DNA from: Lachnospiraceae bacterium
GTDB taxonomy: Bacteria; Bacillota; Clostridia; Lachnospirales; Lachnospiraceae
Direction of reading: 5' to 3'
NCBI GenBank assembly: GCA_021199655.1
Contig: JAJQHQ010000090.1
Location: forward strand, 1 to 32,966
Length of the DNA stretch: 32,966 bases
Both the position numbers and the translations under genes were made by a program. The notes under the pieces were generated by a model, which searched no databases, was not told the origin of the DNA, and saw only the letters and a program-made list of their open reading frames with translations. The first letter of the stretch is position 1. Each line of letters opens with the position of its first letter. Below, one piece after another: positions 6,491-14,534 of this stretch.

Positions 6491-9214
6491 ATGATGGTAC
6501 GACTTGACTTGAATGAAAACTGGAAGATGAGGGAAATCAGTAATGATCCGACAATGGAGAGCAGCCGCATGCAGAATCGCCCGGTGGGCGATGCGGCTGC
6601 CTGCGTCGCAGATTCGCAGGCGAATCTACGACATAATATGGAATTTATTCCGGCTGTTGTGCCGGGAACGGTGTATACGGATCTGCTGCGGGAAGGCAGG
6701 ATGGAAGACCCGTTCTGGAAGGATAATGAGGACGAGGCGCTTCGCCTGATGGATAAGGACTATGAGTATGTGACAGAGTTTGACTGCCCGGACGAGCTGC
6801 GTTCCTGTGAGAGAGTGCTGCTGCACTTTGACGGTGTGGATACGATCGCGGACGTCTACCTGAATAGCGTGCTGCTTGGTTCGCCGTGCAATATGCACCG
6901 CGTGTGGGAATATGAGCTGAAAGGTGCAGATAATGGTAATGGTATCCTGAAAGTGGAAGGAAATGAGCTGCGCGTAGTATTTCATTCTCCGACAAAATAT
7001 ATCGCGGAAAAATATGCAGAACGTCCGACGAAAGGAACTGCGGACGCGATGGACGGTTTTGTACACATCCGTAAGGCACACTGCATGTTTGGCTGGGACT
7101 GGGGCGCACATCTGCCGGATGCGGGGCTGTTTCGCCCGGTATCGCTGCTCGGCATCGGTGCTGCGAGGATTGACAGCGTGTATGTGACGCAGGAGCATAT
7201 CCGCAAAGACGGAGCCTCTGGGGAGATAACAAGCGTTCAGCATCCTGCTTTGGCGGGAACAGAAGTGGAGAAGGTACGGCTGCACCTTGATATCGCGACG
7301 GAATTGAGCAATGTTTGCAGTGAAAAAAATGCTGCAGAGAACGCCGCACGTTCCACTTTTGATGTGGATGCATCACCGGCATTTGAATACAGGGTAACGG
7401 TAACTGATCCGGACGGCAAAGCTTTGAGCATGACTGTTTCAGAACCAGTGATGGATATTGAGATTGATCAGCCGCAGCTCTGGTGGCCGAACGGCTACGG
7501 CGAGCAGAAGCTGTATACGGTGTCGGTGGAACTGATGGAGAGAGATTGCTCATGTGCAGGAAATGCTGAAACGGATGTATCTGCTGGCGGTGCCGTTCTC
7601 GATACCTGGACGCGCCGTATCGGTCTTCGCACCATGACGATGCACCGGGAGAAGGATCAGTGGGGCGAGTCGTTTGCCTGCCAGGTCAATGGCGTTGATA
7701 TTTTCTCGATGGGTGCGGATTATATTCCGGAGGATCATCTGCTTGGGCGTGTGACGCCGCAGACGACCCGTACGCTGCTGGAAAAGTGTAAGTGGGCGAA
7801 TTACAACGCCATCCGCGTCTGGGGCGGCGGGTATTATCCGGAAGACTGGTTTTATGATGCCTGCGATGAGCTGGGACTGGTCGTATGGCAGGACTTCATG
7901 TTCGCGTGTGCGGTCTACGATCTGACGCCGGAATTTGAGGAAAATATCCGGGCAGAGTTTGCGGATAACATCAAGAGGCTGCGTCATCACGCAAGTCTGG
8001 GACTCTGGTGCGGCAACAATGAGATGGAATCCTTTGTTGCTGAGCGCAATGAGTGGGTGACGAAGCCGCAGGAGGTGCGCGATTACCTGTTTATGTATGA
8101 GCGCGTGATTCCGGAAGAGCTGGCGAAATACGACCCGCAGACCTTTTACTGGCCGTCAAGCCCGTCGTCAGGCGGCAGCTTTGACGACCCGCAGGATCCG
8201 AACCGCGGCGATGTGCATTACTGGCAGGTATGGCACGGAGACAAGCCGTTTACGGAATATCGGAAGTATTATTTCCGCTATCTGTCCGAGTTCGGCTTCC
8301 AGTCCTTCCCGACGATGAAGACGATCGAGCAGATCAGTGATGATCCGGCTGATTACAATATTTTCTCTTATATTATGGAAAAGCATCAGCGCAACGGCAG
8401 CGCAAACGGCAAGATCATGAACTATATGCAGCAGACCTACCGTTATCCGTCTGACTTTAAGACGGTGCTCTATGCGTCGCAGCTGCTGCAGGCGGACGGT
8501 ATCCGTTATGGCGTCGAGCATTTTCGCCGGAACCGCGGACGCTGCATGGGAGCTATCTACTGGCAGCTTAATGACTGCTGGCCGGTGGCGTCCTGGTCGT
8601 CCATCGATTACTGCGGCCGCCTGAAGGCACTGCATTACTATGCGAAGCGGTTCTTTGCTCCGTTGATGATTTCCTGTGAGGAGCAGGGCCTTGTGACATC
8701 CGGGAAAGAGCTGGTGCGCGAGCACTTTGATTTTGAGAAGTCCATCCGTCTGAATGTGGCGAATGAGACGATGCACGATGAGACTGTGATCGTCCGCTGG
8801 GCGCTGCGCGACCCGTCTGCGAAGATCCTGCAGAGCGGCGAGAACGAGATTCTCGTGCCGGCGCTTACGAGCGTCTGGCTGGATAAAGTCGAGTTCCCGG
8901 ATGCGGATATTTACTGTGAATACATCAGCTACGAGTTGGAAAAAGATGGAGAGATTGTATCAGAAGGCACCGTGAACTTTTCTTATCCAAAATACTTCCG
9001 ATACGAGGATCCGCAGCTGACCTGCCGTGTGATCGGGGATGAGATTGAGGTGACGGCTTCCGCTTACGCAAAGAGCGTGGAGATCCTCAATGAGAACGAG
9101 GATCTGATCCTTTCCGACAACTACTTTGACATGAACGCCGGAACAAAACGCGTGAAGATCGAGAGCGGAGACGCTTCGAAGCTGCGCCTGCGGAGCGTGT
9201 ATGACATCCGGTGA
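6491..9214 (+). CDS. Beta-mannosidase, glycoside hydrolase family 2
   Basis: A 907-residue cytoplasmic enzyme that removes terminal beta-D-mannose from oligosaccharides. The N-terminal jelly-roll (VPGTVYTDLL near 58), the family hallmark HIRKAHCMFGWDWG (about residue 195), Ig-like and TIM-barrel domains are visible. E511 in WCGNNE is the expected acid/base and E600 in SEFGFQS the nucleophile. There is no signal peptide. GGGAGG (6483-6488) fits ATG 6494 better (5 bases) than ATG 6491. It is longer than usual: residues 17-50 are an extra, non-conserved segment encoded by palindromic repeat DNA, and there are hydrophilic insertions near 240-290 and 355-370. It probably hydrolyses substrates brought in by the upstream transporter and may be controlled by the divergent regulator. 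Confidence 0.93.
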   Translation: MMVRLDLNENWKMREISNDPTMESSRMQNRPVGDAAACVADSQANLRHNMEFIPAVVPGTVYTDLLREGRMEDPFWKDNEDEALRLMDKDYEYVTEFDCPDELRSCERVLLHFDGVDTIADVYLNSVLLGSPCNMHRVWEYELKGADNGNGILKVEGNELRVVFHSPTKYIAEKYAERPTKGTADAMDGFVHIRKAHCMFGWDWGAHLPDAGLFRPVSLLGIGAARIDSVYVTQEHIRKDGASGEITSVQHPALAGTEVEKVRLHLDIATELSNVCSEKNAAENAARSTFDVDASPAFEYRVTVTDPDGKALSMTVSEPVMDIEIDQPQLWWPNGYGEQKLYTVSVELMERDCSCAGNAETDVSAGGAVLDTWTRRIGLRTMTMHREKDQWGESFACQVNGVDIFSMGADYIPEDHLLGRVTPQTTRTLLEKCKWANYNAIRVWGGGYYPEDWFYDACDELGLVVWQDFMFACAVYDLTPEFEENIRAEFADNIKRLRHHASLGLWCGNNEMESFVAERNEWVTKPQEVRDYLFMYERVIPEELAKYDPQTFYWPSSPSSGGSFDDPQDPNRGDVHYWQVWHGDKPFTEYRKYYFRYLSEFGFQSFPTMKTIEQISDDPADYNIFSYIMEKHQRNGSANGKIMNYMQQTYRYPSDFKTVLYASQLLQADGIRYGVEHFRRNRGRCMGAIYWQLNDCWPVASWSSIDYCGRLKALHYYAKRFFAPLMISCEEQGLVTSGKELVREHFDFEKSIRLNVANETMHDETVIVRWALRDPSAKILQSGENEILVPALTSVWLDKVEFPDADIYCEYISYELEKDGEIVSEGTVNFSYPKYFRYEDPQLTCRVIGDEIEVTASAYAKSVEILNENEDLILSDNYFDMNAGTKRVKIESGDASKLRLRSVYDIR
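6561..6637 (+). repeat. Palindromic repeat inserted in frame in the beta-mannosidase gene
   Basis: Two adjacent hairpins. The first has outer arms GCAGCCGCAT (6561-6570) / ATGCGGCTGC (6591-6600) and an inner ATCGCCC-GGT-GGGCGAT (6576-6592). The second is AGATTCGC-AG-GCGAATCT (6610-6627), extendable by GTCG/CGAC past one mismatch. The right end CGAATCTACGACATAAT (6621-6637) matches the intergenic repeat at 2967-2983. It encodes roughly residues 24-49, between the conserved start (LNENWKM) and the conserved VPGTVYTDL region. Confidence 0.7.
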
Positions 9215-9266
9215 TTTCGATGAGAGCGATGTAAAACTGGTTTAGGTAAATTGTGGGGTAGATATT

Positions 9267-9557
9267 ATGTATAAAGTGGAACTAAGATTTAATGACAGTC
9301 TGTTGTCACCTGCAGAAAAAGAAAAGCTTTATGAACAGACAGATCGTATTTTTGAAGAAGAAGACCTGAATCGCGCTGATTGCGAGCCTGGGAAGAGGGT
9401 ATATCTTGACCGGGGACGTACACAGGATTATGGACGATTCTGGGCAGCGATTTTTGCGCTTAAAAACTCGGAATGGATTACAGGACATTTGCAGGAGTGC
9501 TATTGGTATAACGGCAGTGAGAAAGAGAACCTGATCACGGAGTTTATGAAAGTGTGA
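9267..9557 (+). CDS. Small protein upstream of a VapD-family gene, probable partner
   Basis: A 96-residue acidic protein (starts MYKVELRFND) with no family I recognise with certainty. It ends four bases before the start of the VapD-like gene, and a terminator follows that gene, so the two form a compact operon. By analogy with two-gene VapD/VapX loci it may be the cognate antitoxin or partner. No membrane segment or DNA-binding helix is obvious. It is AT-richer than the mannosidase upstream. Confidence 0.6.
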   Translation: MYKVELRFNDSLLSPAEKEKLYEQTDRIFEEEDLNRADCEPGKRVYLDRGRTQDYGRFWAAIFALKNSEWITGHLQECYWYNGSEKENLITEFMKV

Positions 9558-9561
9558 CTAT

Positions 9562-9900
9562 ATGGATAGTACACAGAGAAAAGGAATTAACTTTGATCTG
9601 GATACGGCTGCACTAAAGCGATACTATCCGGGTGGCGACTGGCATAATGCTTACTATGATGTTCGGCAGTATTTTGAAAATCATGATTTTGAGCACATAC
9701 AAGGGTCAGGTTACCATTCGGTAAAGGCTATGTCTGAAGCAAAAGCAATGGCAGTTATTTATCAGATGACAAAACAGTTTCCCTGGTTGAACTATTGTGT
9801 ATCAGTCTGTACAATCGCGGATGTTCCTGTGCTATATGATATTACCCATGTCTTCGAAAAAGAAGCGGCTCGTTTGGAGGATAAAAATATCAGTAAATAG
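9562..9900 (+). CDS. VapD-family endoribonuclease-like protein
   Basis: A 112-residue protein. The N-terminal INFDLDTAALKRYYPGGDW followed by an NAYYDVRQYFENHDFEHIQGSGYHS segment is characteristic of VapD, a Cas2-like ferredoxin-fold ribonuclease; the aspartates of FDLD are the expected catalytic residues. The gene lies four bases after the preceding small gene and is closed by a U-tailed terminator, which suggests a toxin-antitoxin cassette. Family assignment is from motif similarity; activity is inferred. Confidence 0.8.
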   Translation: MDSTQRKGINFDLDTAALKRYYPGGDWHNAYYDVRQYFENHDFEHIQGSGYHSVKAMSEAKAMAVIYQMTKQFPWLNYCVSVCTIADVPVLYDITHVFEKEAARLEDKNISK

Positions 9901-9903
9901 GAC

Positions 9904-10194
9904 TTACGAATGCTTCTTCTTGTCGGAGGAGGCATTCTTTTTTTTAGTACCCTTTGCCTGCGCAGCATCCGTTTTTTTCATCGGCGGTTCCTCTTTATCC
10001 GAAGGCCCGAGCACACGTGCGACAAGCTCCATGGCGTAGATGAGGACCGGAACCACGACGGTACATACGATGGAAGCCATCAGCAGATTTTGTGCCTGCG
10101 GGTTGGAGCTCAGCGCGAGGACCAGTGTTGCGACATACATACCGACAAGTAAAATTACGCCGATCATGGCGGCGATGCGTTTGATTCTTTGCAT
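9904..10194 (-). CDS. Small two-helix membrane protein of unknown function
   Basis: A 96-residue protein with two hydrophobic segments (residues about 8-29 and 36-60) and a highly charged, lysine-rich C-terminal tail (from about 66). No family is recognised. It is transcribed toward the VapD operon and its last codons are read from the opposite strand of that operon's terminator. A palindromic repeat lies 35 bases before the start codon. Confidence 0.6.
   Translation of the reverse strand: MQRIKRIAAMIGVILLVGMYVATLVLALSSNPQAQNLLMASIVCTVVVPVLIYAMELVARVLGPSDKEEPPMKKTDAAQAKGTKKKNASSDKKKHS
9908..9945 (+). terminator. Rho-independent terminator of the VapD operon
   Basis: GAATGCTTCTTCT (9908-9920) pairs with GGAGGAGGCATTC (9925-9937), 13 positions with three G-U pairs, followed by eight Ts. 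It lies inside the 3' end of the convergent gene, so the same DNA encodes that protein's lysine-rich tail. Confidence 0.8.
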
Positions 10195-10225
10195 TTTATC
10201 ATTGCCTTTCTTGTCCCTATAATGC

Positions 10226-10258
10226 TTCGTAACCGGACAGGTACGGAACAGTTACGAA
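10226..10258 (+). repeat. 25-bp palindromic element, variant copy A3 with extended arms
   Basis: TTCGTAAC (10226-10233) and GTTACGAA (10251-10258) are perfect inverted repeats. The centre keeps AGGTACGGAACAG but the left inner arm is changed (CCGGAC instead of CTGTGA). It is 35 bases upstream of the minus-strand membrane-protein gene but in the opposite orientation to it. Confidence 0.65.
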
Positions 10259-10335
10259 GATTCCTTGAATATGTTGATAAAAAATATATTGTATTGTATC
10301 AAACTTAGCGTAAAATGAAAAGTATAATTTTGGTG

Positions 10336-10397
10336 ATTGTGATGGCATTGAACAGTCACAATTTTTGATTGACGCACCAGATAAAGCATGCTAAGAT
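10336..10397 (+). promoter_or_regulatory. Promoter and inverted repeat upstream of hipBA
   Basis: TTGACG (10369-10374), 17 bases, TAAGAT (10392-10397) is a good SigA-type promoter. Just upstream, ATTGTGA (10336-10342) and TCACAAT (10356-10362) form a 7-bp inverted repeat with a 13-base gap, a candidate site for HipB autorepression. The leader to the hipB start is about 85 bases. Confidence 0.5.
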
Positions 10398-10487
10398 GGT
10401 AAAAATTTAAATAGCAAAATAATGTGAAATAGATGCTGTTTATTAAAATAATTTACAATATATGAGAAATTAAAACAGGGGAAAGAT

Positions 10488-10847
10488 ATGCGGATTACAG
10501 ATTGGGACAGCAACCAGATCATATTGAAAGAGTTTGGTAAACGTGTCAGAGATTCACGGATTGCAGCGGGATATTCTCAGTCAGAGCTGGCAGAGCGTGC
10601 GGGAGTTGCTATGAATACGCTGGTACGTCTTGAAAAAGGGGAGAACACTGCATTTGAAAATGTTTTGAACGTTTTGCGTGCACTTGGCAATTTATCCAAT
10701 GTAGAATTGCTGATTTCGGAACAGACACTTCGAGCGACAGACATTGCAGATGGAAGGAAAAAACCCCAGCGCGTATCCAGAACCCGAAAAAATGCTTCAA
10801 CAAAAAATGGCTGGGTATGGGGGGAAGACAGGCCAGAGGGAAAATGA
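10488..10847 (+). CDS. hipB: HipB-like XRE-family antitoxin and repressor
   Basis: A 119-residue protein with an XRE helix-turn-helix over residues about 17-70 (SQSELAERAGVAMNTLVRLEKG). It precedes hipA, the standard order, where HipB neutralises the kinase and represses the operon. The C-terminal 45 residues are basic and disordered-looking, ending GWVWGEDRPEGK; a tryptophan-bearing tail also occurs in known HipB proteins. A GGGGAAAG ribosome site precedes the ATG. The inverted repeat at 10336-10362 is its likely operator. Confidence 0.85.
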   Translation: MRITDWDSNQIILKEFGKRVRDSRIAAGYSQSELAERAGVAMNTLVRLEKGENTAFENVLNVLRALGNLSNVELLISEQTLRATDIADGRKKPQRVSRTRKNASTKNGWVWGEDRPEGK

Positions 10848-10898
10848 TCCGTATATAAATATCATGAACACATGAAAATGAGAAGGAGACAGACTGAA

Positions 10899-12182
10899 AT
10901 GAATGTTGCAGAAGTGTATCTGTGGGGGACACGCATTGGTGCTGTGTACCAGGAAGCGCCTGACAGTATGCCGGTGTTTTCCTATGACAGCGCGTTTTTA
11001 AAGAGCGGGATTGAGGTTTCACCTATTGTAATGCCATTGAATCAGCGTAACTATACGTTTCCTTCTCTTTCGAGGGAATCTTTTTATGGGTTACCCGGAT
11101 TGCTTTCAGATTCTCTTCCGGACAAGTATGGAACAAAACTGATTGAGAGGTATCTCTCAGATCAGGGGCGTGATATTCGTTCTCTGACGGCTGTAGAAAG
11201 ACTGTTGTATACGGGGAAACGGGGAATGGGTGCATTAGAATATGTGCCGCCTGCAGATTATGCGAGTACAAAGGACGCCTCAATAGATATAGCCGCTCTG
11301 GTAGAGCTTGCATCAGAAATTTTGTCAGATCGGGAAGGTATGCACTTGACAGAAAATGAGCATCTGATGGAACAGATTCTGAATATTGGTACATCTGCTG
11401 GAGGAGCTCGTGCAAAAGCGGTGGTGGCATGGAACCGGACGACTTCGGATATTCGTTCCGGACAGATTGAAGCCGGGGATGGTTATGAATATTGGATGAT
11501 TAAATTTGATGGTGTGTCAAATAACAAAGATCATGGTAATCGTGCGGATGGAAAAGCATATACTCGTATTGAGTATGCATATTATATAATGGCGAAGATG
11601 GCGGGAATCACTATGAACGAGTGCAGCCTGTATCAGGAAAACGGCCGTTATCATTTTATGACAAAACGGTTTGACCGTAGTGATGCAGGGGAGAAAATTC
11701 ATATGCAGACGCTGGGGGCCTTGGCACATTATGATTACAATATGCCGGGGGCTTACAGTTATGAACAGGCATATGAAATTATGAATCATCTTGGCCTCGG
11801 TCAAAAAGAGGCTGAACAGCTTTACCGGAGGATGGTATTTAATATATGTGCCCGTAATCAGGATGATCATGTCAAGAATATTTCATTCCTCATGGATAAA
11901 TCCGGAAAATGGCGGCTTGCTCCGGCATATGACATTACCTACGCGAATGATGTGTCAAACAGATGGCTTTGCCGTCATCAAATGACGATGAATGGTAAAA
12001 TGGATCAGTTTACGTTGGAGGACTTTCAGATAAGCGGGAAAAGAATGAACTTGTCCCCAAAACGTATTCAGACAATACTGGAGGACGTGAAAGAGGCTTT
12101 AGCCGGATGGGAGACCTGTGCGGAACAGGCTTTTTTGAGAGAAAAGGAGATGGAGTATATCAGAAAACAGTTTTTGATATAA
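10899..12182 (+). CDS. hipA: HipA-like Ser/Thr kinase toxin
   Basis: A 427-residue HipA-family kinase. E. coli HipA phosphorylates glutamyl-tRNA synthetase; the target here is unknown. Visible are the N-terminal HipA domain (NVAEVYLWGTRIG; FYGLPGLLSDSLPDKYG), the nucleotide-loop segment IGTSAGGARAKAV, a basic residue in YWMIKFDG, the catalytic NQDDHVKN (D322/D323) and the DFG-like PAYDITY (D345). The start at 10899 is preferred over 10872 because AAGGAG (10883-10888) lies upstream and the homology starts at MNVAEV. It is 51 bases after hipB. All key motifs are intact, so it is probably functional. Confidence 0.92.
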   Translation: MNVAEVYLWGTRIGAVYQEAPDSMPVFSYDSAFLKSGIEVSPIVMPLNQRNYTFPSLSRESFYGLPGLLSDSLPDKYGTKLIERYLSDQGRDIRSLTAVERLLYTGKRGMGALEYVPPADYASTKDASIDIAALVELASEILSDREGMHLTENEHLMEQILNIGTSAGGARAKAVVAWNRTTSDIRSGQIEAGDGYEYWMIKFDGVSNNKDHGNRADGKAYTRIEYAYYIMAKMAGITMNECSLYQENGRYHFMTKRFDRSDAGEKIHMQTLGALAHYDYNMPGAYSYEQAYEIMNHLGLGQKEAEQLYRRMVFNICARNQDDHVKNISFLMDKSGKWRLAPAYDITYANDVSNRWLCRHQMTMNGKMDQFTLEDFQISGKRMNLSPKRIQTILEDVKEALAGWETCAEQAFLREKEMEYIRKQFLI

Positions 12183-12216
12183 ATTTTATTTATAGCCAGC
12201 TATAGTCAGAAGAAAT

Positions 12217-12245
12217 TTGACGAATCGGGAAATCTGGTTTATGAT
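12217..12245 (+). promoter_or_regulatory. SigA-type promoter of metQ
   Basis: TTGACG (12217-12222), a 17-base spacer and TATGAT (12240-12245), 40 bases before the metQ ATG. The leader is too short for a SAM riboswitch or T-box, and none is visible. Confidence 0.65.
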
Positions 12246-12285
12246 AGCTCCAGATTTCAGAAAAGAACAAGAGGAGGATTTTATT

Positions 12286-13158
12286 ATGAAGAGAACAATC
12301 GCAAAATTACTGGTACTTAGCCTGACGGTTACCGCAGTGGCGGGCCTTTCTGTGACTGCATCCGCAGACGAGGACAAGGTCATCACCGTAGCGGCTTCTT
12401 CCACACCGCACGCGGAGATCCTGGAAGCAGCGCGTGAGACGCTGGAAGCGGAAGGATGGGAGCTGGATGTGGAGATTTTCTCCGATTATGTACAGCCGAA
12501 TGTTGTGGTAGATGAGGGCGAGATCCTGGCAAACTATTTCCAGCATACACCGTATCTGGACGAGTTCAATGAAGAGAATGGCACAGATCTGGTGAGCGTA
12601 GCGAAGATTCACTATGAGCCGTTCGGTATCTATCCGGGAACAAAGTCAAGTCTGGATGAACTCGAAGACGGTGATGTGATCGCGGTGCCGAACGATGTGA
12701 CGAACGAGGCGAGAGCGCTTCTGCTGCTTGAAGCAAACGGCGTATTGACACTGAATGAGGATGCGGGGCTGACGGCTACGATCAATGACATTGAATCCTA
12801 CAATGTAGAAGTGGAGATTCTTGAGGTGGAAGCGGCACAGGTATCGCAGTATATCCCGGAAGTGGCGCTTGTGGTTCTGAACGGCAACTATGCTCTGGAA
12901 GCAGGTCTTTCTGTATCTCAGGACGCTATCGCGTATGAGACATCCGATTCCGAGGCTGCTTCGACCTACGCGAACATCATCGCGGTAGCGGCGGGCAACG
13001 AGGACAACGAAGGCGTACAGGCGCTGGTAGCCGTACTTCAGTCCGATGAGATCAAGGACTACATCAACGAGACCTATGACGGCGCGGTGCTTCCGTATGA
13101 GGAGCCGGCAGAGGACGCTGAGGCAGAGACAGAAGCGGCCGAGACCGAGGCAGAGTAA
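12286..13158 (+). CDS. metQ: MetQ/NlpA-family substrate-binding protein, probably methionine
   Basis: A 290-residue binding protein of the NlpA/MetQ family: ITVAASSTPHAEILE, the FQHTPYLDEFN segment and PNDVTNEARALLLLEANG are characteristic. The start at 12286 follows GAGGAGG and begins a clear signal peptide (KRTIAKLLVLSLTVTAVAG, site near TASA). There is no lipobox cysteine, unlike most Gram-positive MetQ. The C-terminal ~20 residues are an acidic Glu/Ala-rich tail (EDAEAETEAAETEAE) not expected in the family. It forms an importer with MetN and MetI downstream, separated by a 360-base gap with a hairpin. Confidence 0.9.
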   Translation: MKRTIAKLLVLSLTVTAVAGLSVTASADEDKVITVAASSTPHAEILEAARETLEAEGWELDVEIFSDYVQPNVVVDEGEILANYFQHTPYLDEFNEENGTDLVSVAKIHYEPFGIYPGTKSSLDELEDGDVIAVPNDVTNEARALLLLEANGVLTLNEDAGLTATINDIESYNVEVEILEVEAAQVSQYIPEVALVVLNGNYALEAGLSVSQDAIAYETSDSEAASTYANIIAVAAGNEDNEGVQALVAVLQSDEIKDYINETYDGAVLPYEEPAEDAEAETEAAETEAE

Positions 13159-13167
13159 GATCGGGGC

Positions 13168-13193
13168 AGCTGTTTAGGACAGTACAGTTACGA
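13168..13193 (+). repeat. Palindromic repeat of subfamily B
   Basis: GCTGTTTAGGACAGTAC followed by AGTTACG. The string TAGGACAGTAC is close to CAGGACAGTAC read on the minus strand at 28100-28119. It seems to be a relative of the 25-bp element (same outer AACTG/CAGTTAC ends, different centre). Confidence 0.45.
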
Positions 13194-13220
13194 AGAATAT
13201 TGGTTATGATTCAGGACAGA

Positions 13221-13254
13221 AAAGACCGCCCCTGGCAGCAGGCTGGCGGTCTTT
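13221..13254 (+). terminator. Intercistronic hairpin between metQ and metN
   Basis: AAAGACCGCC (13221-13230) pairs perfectly with GGCGGTCTTT (13245-13254); the loop can form a second small stem (CCTGG/GGCTGG). No T run follows. It probably reduces readthrough or protects metQ mRNA. The rest of 13159-13520 holds two ACGTTGCCT direct repeats near 13310-13330, a small CATCTTTT/AAAAGATG hairpin (13391-13410) and copy A4 of the palindromic element. Confidence 0.55.
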
Positions 13255-13459
13255 CCACTGTCTGTGATATCTTTTGTACGTTACATGTTACGTTTGTGCC
13301 AGATGATACGTTGCCTTAGACACGTTGCCTCAGGCATCCGCAGACAGACGGCAGGCAGATTTTTGCAAGCATCATATACACGGCAAAATCCATCTTTTGC
13401 TAAAAAGATGATGCACGTCCTGAAGAATTATGTTATGATGAGCCAGGTAATGAGTGGAG

Positions 13460-13484
13460 TGACTGTGAAGGTACTGAACAGTTA
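13460..13484 (+). repeat. 25-bp palindromic element, copy A4
   Basis: Arms TGACTGT / ACAGTTA around GAAGGTACTGA, exactly 36 bases before the metN start and in its orientation. The A-to-G change in the left arm would still pair as G-U in RNA, and flanking AG/CT extend the stem. Confidence 0.75.
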
Positions 13485-13520
13485 CTGAGCGGACATAAAA
13501 AATTTTGAACGGAGTCATTT

Positions 13521-14534
13521 ATGGAACCAATTATCAGAATACAGAACCTGGAAAAGGAGTTCCGGCAGAAGAACACCGAGGTACACGCTTTGCGCGGTGT
13601 CTCGCTGGACATTTATAAGGGTGATATTTACGGCATCATCGGTATGTCCGGCGCGGGGAAAAGCACGCTGGTGCGCTGCCTGAATTTTCTGGAACGCCCG
13701 ACAGCGGGGACGGTCATTGTGGACGGGCAGGACCTGTCGACGCTTTCCGATAAAGAACTGCGGGAAAAGAGAAAGAATATCGGCATGATCTTCCAGCATT
13801 TCAACCTGCTGATGCAGCGGAGCGTGCTGGATAATGTGTGCTTTCCGATGGAGATTGCCGGCGTGAAGAAATCGGAGGCGCGGAAAAAGGCTCGGGAATA
13901 TCTGGAGATCGTCGGCCTTACGGAAAAGGCGAACGCCTACCCGGTGCAGCTTTCCGGCGGACAGAAGCAGCGTGTCGCGATTGCGCGTGTGCTGGCTTCC
14001 GACCCGAAGATCCTGCTCTGCGATGAGGCGACGAGCGCGCTTGACCCGCAGACGACAAAGTCAATCCTTCAGCTTTTGAAGCAGATCAACCGCGAGTACG
14101 GGATCACGATCGTCGTGATCACGCATGAGATGGCGGTGGTGCAGGAGATCTGCAGCCACGTTGCGATTATTGATCAGGGCAATCTGGTCGAGCACGGCAC
14201 GATGGAGGAGATTTTCCTTTCTCCCAAATCAAAAGAGGCAAAGCGTCTGATCTATCAGGGATATGAGAATGTCGCGGAGATGAAAGGCAAGCGCTGCGTG
14301 CGTATTGTATTTTCCGAGAATTCCTCGTTTGAGCCGGTAATCGCTAACATGGTGATGGCGTTTAAGACGCCGGTCAACATTCTGTACGCGAACACCCGCA
14401 ATCTGGACGGTGTGGCGAAGGGCGAGATGGTGCTGCAGCTTCCGGAGGATGAACCGATGGCGGAGAAGATGATAGTCTGGCTGAAAAATGCAAAACTGGC
14501 AGTGGAGGAGTTGGAAAATTATGTTGGACAGTAG
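13521..14534 (+). CDS. metN: Methionine ABC transporter ATPase MetN
   Basis: A 337-residue ATPase. Walker A GMSGAGKST (41-49), signature LSGGQKQR (144-151) and Walker B ILLCDEATSAL (E169) are complete. The C-terminal ~90 residues (after about 250) match the NIL regulatory domain that binds methionine and inhibits transport in MetN proteins. The start follows an ACGGAGT ribosome site. The stop codon overlaps the metI start by 14 bases. It powers uptake by MetI with MetQ as receptor. D- or L-methionine is the most likely substrate; a related amino acid cannot be excluded. Confidence 0.93.
   Translation: MEPIIRIQNLEKEFRQKNTEVHALRGVSLDIYKGDIYGIIGMSGAGKSTLVRCLNFLERPTAGTVIVDGQDLSTLSDKELREKRKNIGMIFQHFNLLMQRSVLDNVCFPMEIAGVKKSEARKKAREYLEIVGLTEKANAYPVQLSGGQKQRVAIARVLASDPKILLCDEATSALDPQTTKSILQLLKQINREYGITIVVITHEMAVVQEICSHVAIIDQGNLVEHGTMEEIFLSPKSKEAKRLIYQGYENVAEMKGKRCVRIVFSENSSFEPVIANMVMAFKTPVNILYANTRNLDGVAKGEMVLQLPEDEPMAEKMIVWLKNAKLAVEELENYVGQ

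Noticed and set aside
12183-12285. SAM riboswitch or T-box before the methionine transporter
   Set aside because: The promoter lies only 40 bases before the metQ start and no riboswitch core or T-box sequence is visible.
13264-13488. 74-codon plus-strand frame in the metQ-metN gap
   Set aside because: No ribosome site; it overlaps hairpins and copy A4 of the palindromic repeat, and the product looks non-coding.
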